Part shown: positions 1 to 3,588 of the stretch, in pieces
Layout of the letters: every line of letters begins with the position of its first letter
Numbering within the stretch: the stretch's first letter is position 1
Assembly: GCA_047629095.1 (NCBI GenBank)
Contig: JBLHWM010000258.1
Location: 1-5,416, forward strand
Direction: 5' to 3'
Origin: CALBMX01 sp047629095
Lineage (GTDB): Bacteria; Planctomycetota; UBA1135; GCA-002686595
DNA length: 5,416 nucleotides
Position numbers and translations under genes: made by a program
The notes under the pieces: model-generated
What the model saw: the letters and a program-made list of their open reading frames with translations, nothing else
Told to the model about the DNA's origin: nothing
Database searches by the model: none

Positions 1-56
1 GCAACAAACATAAACAAAAGGGTTTCCCTAAACCACCAGACACACCCCCCACCCTC

Positions 57-212
57 CTGTAGTCGATTCGCCGGGGAGAAAGGGGGAATTGTACGTTTGG
101 GAGGGGAGAGGGGGGGCTTGGGGACAAACGTCAGGGATCTTTGTTCCTTGGGGGCTTGGTCGGCCGTCACTGACGTACAACCTTCCCCCCCTCCCAGACG
201 AATCGCCTACAG
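57..212. repeat. Imperfect inverted-repeat element of about 156 bp, 40-bp arms
   Basis: The 40 bases at 57-96 and the reverse complement of 173-212 align without gaps at about 30 of 40 positions. The outer ends, CTGTAGTCGATTCG (57-70) and CGAATCGCCTACAG (199-212), differ at one base of 14, and the inner ends share TTGTACGT exactly. Most differences lie in the purine-rich middle of the arms. The interior adds short inverted pairs: ACGTTTG (93-99) with CAAACGT (125-131), and ACGTCAG (128-134) with CTGACGT (170-176). It also has a direct repeat, GGGGGCTTGG, at 112-121 and 150-159. The layout resembles a miniature inverted-repeat element or a large cruciform, but no target-site duplication is visible and no transposase is encoded. 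Its identity is unknown. Confidence 0.6.
99..123 (+). other. G-quadruplex motif
   Basis: Four G-runs lie in 25 bases: GGG (99-101), GGGG (103-106), GGGGGGG (110-116) and GGGG (120-123), joined by the loops A, AGA and CTT. This meets the usual rule of four runs of at least three G with loops of 1-7 bases. Further G-runs at 73-76 and 82-86 could join in. It lies inside the 57-212 palindrome, whose C-rich right arm could compete for pairing. Folding in the cell is inference. Confidence 0.6.
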
Positions 213-214
213 AA

Positions 215-341
215 GGGCGGGCTTGCATTGCTCTGCCTCCGGAATCGCTTTGTCTTCAGGAGTGCTCCCCTGACGAAGCAAAGAGATCCCCAGCGCTCCG
301 AGCACTCCGCGTGGAGGAGGCAGAGCAATGCAAGCCCGCCC
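215..341. repeat. Nested palindrome with perfect 26-bp arms
   Basis: Bases 215-240 and 316-341 are exact reverse complements over 26 bp; the left arm begins GGGCGGGCTTGCATTGCTCT. Inside them a second perfect pair, GGAGTGCTC (259-267) and GAGCACTCC (300-308), gives an inner stem. A competing inner fold pairs CTTTG (248-252) with CAAAG (279-283) around GGAG/CTCC. The element begins two bases after the end of the 57-212 palindrome. It could be a MITE-type remnant, a REP/BIME-like intergenic repeat, or the template for a structured RNA. No flanking duplication or ORF supports one choice, so only the structure is certain. Confidence 0.75.
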
Positions 342-367
342 GCACGTCCAACTCGTCCCCATCCCGC

Positions 368-406
368 GCGGAGCGCGCCCCCCAGCGGAGCGCCAAGCGA
401 AGCGCC
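368..406. repeat. Three degenerate GCGGAGCGCC units
   Basis: Three related 10-mers follow one another: GCGGAGCGCG (368-377), GCGGAGCGCC (385-394) and GCGAAGCGCC (397-406). Starts are 17 and 12 bases apart, so the spacing is irregular. Each unit contains AGCGC and can pair weakly with its neighbours. The stretch may be decayed repeat DNA; no function is suggested. Confidence 0.35.
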
Positions 407-440
407 TCTACCTACACAAGATCCTGAAGCCCAGACCAAA

Positions 441-497
441 GCAAGCGGCCCCGGCCGGTGACACTCCATGGGAGCATCGCCAACCGGGGCCGCTTGC
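441..497 (-). terminator. Strong hairpin behind the OPT gene, candidate terminator
   Basis: The arms GCAAGCGGCCCCGG (441-454) and CCGGGGCCGCTTGC (484-497) are perfectly complementary over 14 bp. The interior continues as an imperfect stem: 457-467 pairs with 471-481 with one G-T wobble and two mismatches, closing on the loop ATG (468-470). The whole block folds on itself around base 469. It lies 43 bp beyond the stop codon of the leftward transporter gene, where a terminator is expected. On the minus strand the stem is followed by TTTGGTCT, a poor U-tract, so it is not a textbook intrinsic terminator. It could instead be a 3'-end-stabilising or REP-like hairpin. Confidence 0.45.
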
Positions 498-540
498 GTT
501 AGAGGCTAGCCTCGCCCTAAGCGAAGCCAGCCCTCGCCTC

Positions 541-2382
541 CTATTGCTTGCGCTCGGCGCCCTTCGAGTTCTTGAAGATCGCCGCGCCGACGATGAGGAA
601 GGCGGCAATGGTTGCCGCGGTCTTCACCATGTCGCCAAGCTCGGCGAACTGGGCAATGGCTAGGGTCTTCTCATCGAATCCGTAGCGGATGGCGACCCCG
701 AGCACGAGGTCGAGCAACGCCGCACCTGTGATGAGACCCGCCGCTATGAGGATGGACTCGCCACGTTGGCGGGCACCCTTGCCTTCGGCGAAGTAGCGGA
801 ATAGAGTACCGATAAGGATCGCAATGCCGACGTCGGCAGGAAGATAGATGCCCACGGCAAAGGCCATGGCTGGCAGGATCACGCCTTTGGCCTTACCCAC
901 GATTTCCAAGAGGATCGCACCCACTCCGACGAGTGCGCCGATCAGGACCGGCATCAGCGGGACCTCTTTCGAGATCAAGATCGCGTCGAACACGCTCGCG
1001 AACATGGTGGCCTGGGGCGCGAGCAGTTCTTTACTACCCAAAGTGTAGGCTTCGTGGGCTACATCGAGGGCGAAGGGCACTGCGATGGCCGCCATGATCA
1101 GACCTAGGATCTGCGCTAGGAAACCAGATTGGACGGGGACCCCGCACAGTTGCAGGGTCTTGTAGTCTTGGCTTGAGTCGTTCGCGGTGCAGACCGCGAC
1201 ACATGCGCCGACGAGGAGCGGTGTTAGGATCAAGACGTCGTCGATGCTGTTGCGGCCAAGGGCCAAGGCCGTGGCACACAGGACGAGCGTGGTGACAAAC
1301 ACCGTTCCCGAGACAGGCGATGCGGACGAACCGATTTGAAGCGAAAGGATCGCGCCAAGTCCGACCATGACCATGGCGCAGAGCAGAATCGAACCGGTCA
1401 TGGAGAAGGAGTAAGCGCTAACCCCTTCCTTCGAGACCAGCCAAGAGAAGATGATCGCCATGCCAAGCACGATGGACATCTTGAGCCAGCGCTGGACGTT
1501 GGGTGCAATCACAAGCAGACCGTCTTTGTCCGCGTTGGAGTCCGTGCTGACCTTGGCGCCGAAGAAGCGCACCATCGACCAAATCACAGCCACGCCCATA
1601 GCGCCACCACCGACCCAGCGCATGGACAGTTCGACCGCACTCGCATCCAGGGGTAAGCCAGTTGCGTCGACCTCTCCCGTGAGCCAGATCTGACCGATGA
1701 GTCTCACCGCGGCCCCGGAAAAGACCAGCATCCCGGTGCCAAGAGTCAACAGGCCACCGATGCCAATCACCATGACGTCCAGGGGGAGCCCAACTTCCAG
1801 GCTGCCCTTGCCGCGCTCCACGTGGGTCGCCAGGGCTCCTTTCAGTGCGCCCATTCGCACCAACAGCGGTGTCAACGCGCCGAGCAGCATACCCAGGTAC
1901 AAAGACGTCTTCAGGTTTGGTCGCTTCGTCGGGTCCGCCGCCGCCGCCTCGATCATCGTTTGGCAGGCGTGTGCCTCCGGCGCGGGCAAAGTCGGGTCAC
2001 TCAGGAACTTCCTCGTGGTCAGGCCGACGAAGCCAAAGCCAATCAGCGCTCCCGCAAGACTCAAGATAATCAGCGAGACCACGTCCACGGGCGGGACCTC
2101 GAGTCCCTTGTTGCGGTAGAGGATCTGCACCACGGGCGCGGTAAAGATCACACCGGCCGTGACTGCCATGCCCGCGGAGCCCGCGACCTGGGCGATGTTC
2201 AAAAAGCGCGTGCCGCCTCCCGAGGAGACCTTGCGGGTGAACGCTCCCCAGGCGAACAGGATCACTAGGGGGCTGACCCCGGGTGTGATGCCGGCCTTGA
2301 GGCCTGCGATCACTAGGGAGCTGGCGAGGATCGTGGAGACGATCACACCAAAGACGATTCCAAAGCGGTCGTCGCGATTCAT
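541..2382 (-). CDS. OPT superfamily oligopeptide transporter
   Basis: A polytopic inner-membrane transporter of 613 residues, the usual size for bacterial OPT proteins. Members of the family import oligopeptides or metal chelates by cation symport; the substrate here cannot be told. About 14-16 hydrophobic segments cover nearly the whole chain, beginning at residues 8-30. Family-like stretches, counted from the ATG, are NIAQVAGSAG (62-71), LPAPEAHAC (132-140), NDSSQDYKTLQLCG (401-414), LLAPQA (453-458), GIYLPADVGIAILIGTLFRY (511-530) and RGESILIAAGL (540-550). The C-terminal tail, KNSKGAERKQ, is basic, as expected on the cytoplasmic side. I chose the ATG at 2380-2382 because MNRDDRF leads directly into the first helix. 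The frame stays open to a TTG at 2415, which would add the unlikely tail MAFPPLHPPLP. No Shine-Dalgarno is visible at either start; the leader is C/T-rich. It is divergent from the glycosyltransferases and has no visible operon partner. Confidence 0.88.
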   Translation of the reverse strand: MNRDDRFGIVFGVIVSTILASSLVIAGLKAGITPGVSPLVILFAWGAFTRKVSSGGGTRFLNIAQVAGSAGMAVTAGVIFTAPVVQILYRNKGLEVPPVDVVSLIILSLAGALIGFGFVGLTTRKFLSDPTLPAPEAHACQTMIEAAAADPTKRPNLKTSLYLGMLLGALTPLLVRMGALKGALATHVERGKGSLEVGLPLDVMVIGIGGLLTLGTGMLVFSGAAVRLIGQIWLTGEVDATGLPLDASAVELSMRWVGGGAMGVAVIWSMVRFFGAKVSTDSNADKDGLLVIAPNVQRWLKMSIVLGMAIIFSWLVSKEGVSAYSFSMTGSILLCAMVMVGLGAILSLQIGSSASPVSGTVFVTTLVLCATALALGRNSIDDVLILTPLLVGACVAVCTANDSSQDYKTLQLCGVPVQSGFLAQILGLIMAAIAVPFALDVAHEAYTLGSKELLAPQATMFASVFDAILISKEVPLMPVLIGALVGVGAILLEIVGKAKGVILPAMAFAVGIYLPADVGIAILIGTLFRYFAEGKGARQRGESILIAAGLITGAALLDLVLGVAIRYGFDEKTLAIAQFAELGDMVKTAATIAAFLIVGAAIFKNSKGAERKQ

Positions 2383-2409
2383 GGGAAGCGGGGGGTGGAG
2401 TGGGGGGAA

Positions 2410-2449
2410 GGCCAAAAAGTAGGCCCGAGGGAGGTTATGCGGCCAAAAA
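2410..2449. repeat. GGCCAAAAA direct repeat, 31-bp period
   Basis: GGCCAAAAA occurs at 2410-2418 and again at 2441-2449, where the A-run extends to seven. The 31-bp spacing is close to three helical turns, placing both A-tracts on the same face of the DNA. This suits a bent-DNA or paired protein-binding site in the divergent promoter region. With only two short copies, chance is not excluded. Confidence 0.35.
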
Positions 2450-2483
2450 AACGCGGCTTATGAGAAGCGCTTTTGGGCTCTAC

Positions 2484-2499
2484 CCCTCAAACTTGAGGG
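2484..2499. promoter_or_regulatory. Inverted repeat CCCTCAA-AC-TTGAGGG, possible operator
   Basis: A perfect 7-bp dyad with a 2-bp centre lies about 50 bp before the first glycosyltransferase start. The nearly continuous symmetry and the 16-bp total length resemble a site for a dimeric regulator more than an RNA hairpin, since the loop is too short to close without breaking pairs. No second copy is seen elsewhere in the window. The function is inferred from position and symmetry. Confidence 0.35.
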
Positions 2500-2550
2500 C
2501 CCGACCATACCCCTTTCCCCGGCTCAAAGCCAAGCGCTAGTCCTTCTCCT

Positions 2551-3495
2551 ATGCCCCGCCCCCTCGTATCGATTCTGCTGCCGACCTGGAACGGCGCTGA
2601 CTCCCTGCCTGGACTCTTGGCCAATCTCGCGAGTCAAGAGCTCGATGGCGACGTGGAGATCGTGGCCTTCGACTCGGGCTCCAAGGACGGTACGATCGAA
2701 CTTTTGGAGGCGAGCGGCGCACGGCTCTTCCATATACACAACTCGGAATTCAGCCACGGCGGCACCCGCAACCGCATCGCGGCCGAGGCCCGGGGCGACT
2801 ACCTTGTCTTCCTGTCCCAGGACGTGCAGCCCGTGGGCACGGACTTCCTGGCCGAGCTGCTGAAGCCCTTTGCCGACGAGCGCGTGGCTGGGGTCTGTGC
2901 GCGGGTCCTGCCCTTTCCGGGCACCGATCCCCTGACGGCGCGCACGGTGCTCGATCTGCCCGAGGCGTCCGCCGAGAGTAGCAGCCGCGACCTGGACAAG
3001 ATCGGCCCGGTGTGGGCCGTGGACAGCCTGGAACGGGTGGCCTATGTTCGCTTCAACAACGTGGCCAGCGCGATCCGGGCGGATCTCTTCCGCAAGTACC
3101 CCTTCCCCGAGGTGGCCTTCGGCGAGGACTTTGCCTGGGCCGCGCGGATCTTGACCGCGGGCTACCGGTTGGCTTTCACGGGGGACTGCTCGGTCTACCA
3201 CAGCCACGAATATACGCCCCGGGAGGCCTACAAGCGCTACGAGACTGACGCCTCGTTCCACGTAGCTGCCCACGGCTGGAACATGCGGCCGAACTTGCTT
3301 AGTGTGGCCCGCGGGCTGCTCTTCGAGCTGCTCTGCGACTGGAAATTCATCAAGAGCAACGGCTGGAGTGATGCAAAGTACCTGCTGCGGGCACCTGCTT
3401 TGCGCTTCGCCCAGGTCTGGGGCCAGTACAAGGGTGGTCGCAAGCTCCACATCCTCGATCCCTGCGAAGATTCTTCGACGAGTCCAAACTCCTGA
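2551..3495 (+). CDS. GT2 family glycosyltransferase, rhamnosyltransferase-like
   Basis: A single-domain inverting glycosyltransferase of 314 residues with a GT-A fold. Such enzymes transfer a sugar from a nucleotide donor to a growing glycan, usually at the cytoplasmic face of the membrane. Landmarks are the first strand VSILLPTWNG (6-15), the nucleotide-binding motif DSGSKDGT (41-48), HGGTRN (69-74), FLSQDV (87-92, at the metal-binding DxD position), FNNVASAIR (168-176), GEDFAWA (191-197, likely holding the catalytic acid pair) and YHSHEYTPREAYKRY (216-230). The HGGTRN, SQD and HSHxYT combination is typical of rhamnosyltransferase-type GT2 proteins; the actual sugar is not proven. There is no signal peptide or clear membrane helix. 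The ATG at 2551 is the only start candidate after the in-frame stop at 2494 and sits directly before the first strand. Its leader, TCCTTCTCCT, has no Shine-Dalgarno. The next gene begins 93 bp downstream with a paralogous domain. Confidence 0.9.
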   Translation: MPRPLVSILLPTWNGADSLPGLLANLASQELDGDVEIVAFDSGSKDGTIELLEASGARLFHIHNSEFSHGGTRNRIAAEARGDYLVFLSQDVQPVGTDFLAELLKPFADERVAGVCARVLPFPGTDPLTARTVLDLPEASAESSSRDLDKIGPVWAVDSLERVAYVRFNNVASAIRADLFRKYPFPEVAFGEDFAWAARILTAGYRLAFTGDCSVYHSHEYTPREAYKRYETDASFHVAAHGWNMRPNLLSVARGLLFELLCDWKFIKSNGWSDAKYLLRAPALRFAQVWGQYKGGRKLHILDPCEDSSTSPNS

Positions 3496-3588
3496 GATGT
3501 CCAACGAGCATCTAACTCCTATCGGGGATAGACTTTGTGTCTGCGGCCCTTTGACTCTCTCTAACATAGGGCCCTTGCTCAACCCCTC
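3496..3588 (+). other. Gap between the two glycosyltransferase genes
   Basis: A 93-bp spacer less GC-rich than its flanks. It has a short inverted pair, GGCCCT (3545-3550) and AGGGCC (3568-3573), enclosing a pyrimidine-rich loop, and a TTGACT (3551-3556) without a matching -10. It shows neither a strong terminator nor a clear promoter. Co-transcription of the two genes is therefore plausible but not shown. The frame of the downstream gene is closed by a TAA at 3562-3564. Confidence 0.4.

Larger units (their letters stand above)
1..540. other. Gene-free, palindrome-rich stretch at the left end
   Basis: No reading frame here looks like a protein. The open frames are short, low in complexity, overlap on both strands and run through inverted repeats. 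What the stretch does hold is a series of palindromic blocks, listed separately: 57-212, 215-341 and 441-497, plus the 12-bp perfect palindrome GAGGCTAGCCTC at 502-513. A small hairpin, GGTTT/AAACC, lies at 21-34. An imperfect direct repeat (GGCTAGCCTCGCC at 504-516, GCCAGCCCTCGCC at 526-538) sits right behind the transporter gene. The first 56 bases are relatively A/C-rich and show nothing recognisable. No tRNA, rRNA or CRISPR array was seen. Confidence 0.75.
2383..2550. promoter_or_regulatory. Divergent intergenic region between transporter and GT genes
   Basis: These 168 bp separate two genes that point away from each other, so promoters for both should lie here. I could not find a convincing -35/-10 pair with normal spacing on either strand. 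The region contains the AT-richer patches GGCCAAAAA and A7, the 8-bp palindrome AAGCGCTT (2465-2472), an inverted repeat (2484-2499) and a small hairpin, GGCT/AGCC, at 2521-2531. Next to the transporter it is very G-rich on the plus strand (two G6 runs at 2390-2407), giving that gene a C-rich leader. The promoter role is inferred from gene layout only. Confidence 0.5.

Noticed and set aside
57..341. CRISPR array or IS element with transposase
   Set aside because: The repeats are inverted rather than regularly spaced direct repeats, and no transposase-like frame or target duplication is present.
28..663. Several short open frames on both strands in the left end
   Set aside because: They are low in complexity, mutually overlapping, run through palindromes and, in part, lie antisense to the transporter. 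None has family-like motifs or a start-site signal.
2383..2415. TTG start at 2415 giving the transporter 11 extra residues
   Set aside because: The added residues are Pro-rich and precede a Met that leads straight into the first membrane helix. The ATG at 2382 is the simpler start.
3545..3573. GGCCCT/AGGGCC hairpin as a terminator between the glycosyltransferase genes
   Set aside because: The stem is only six base pairs, the loop is 17 bases and no T-run follows.
3551..3579. TTGACT as a -35 box for a promoter of the fused gene
   Set aside because: No -10-like hexamer lies 16-18 bases downstream, and the TAACAT at 3562 is far too close.
2524..3582. Long minus-strand open frame (352 codons) opposite the first GT2 gene
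   Set aside because: It lies antisense to a gene with clear GT2 motifs. Its translation shows no domain and is rich in Arg, Gly and Val, as expected for the shadow of a GC-rich gene.
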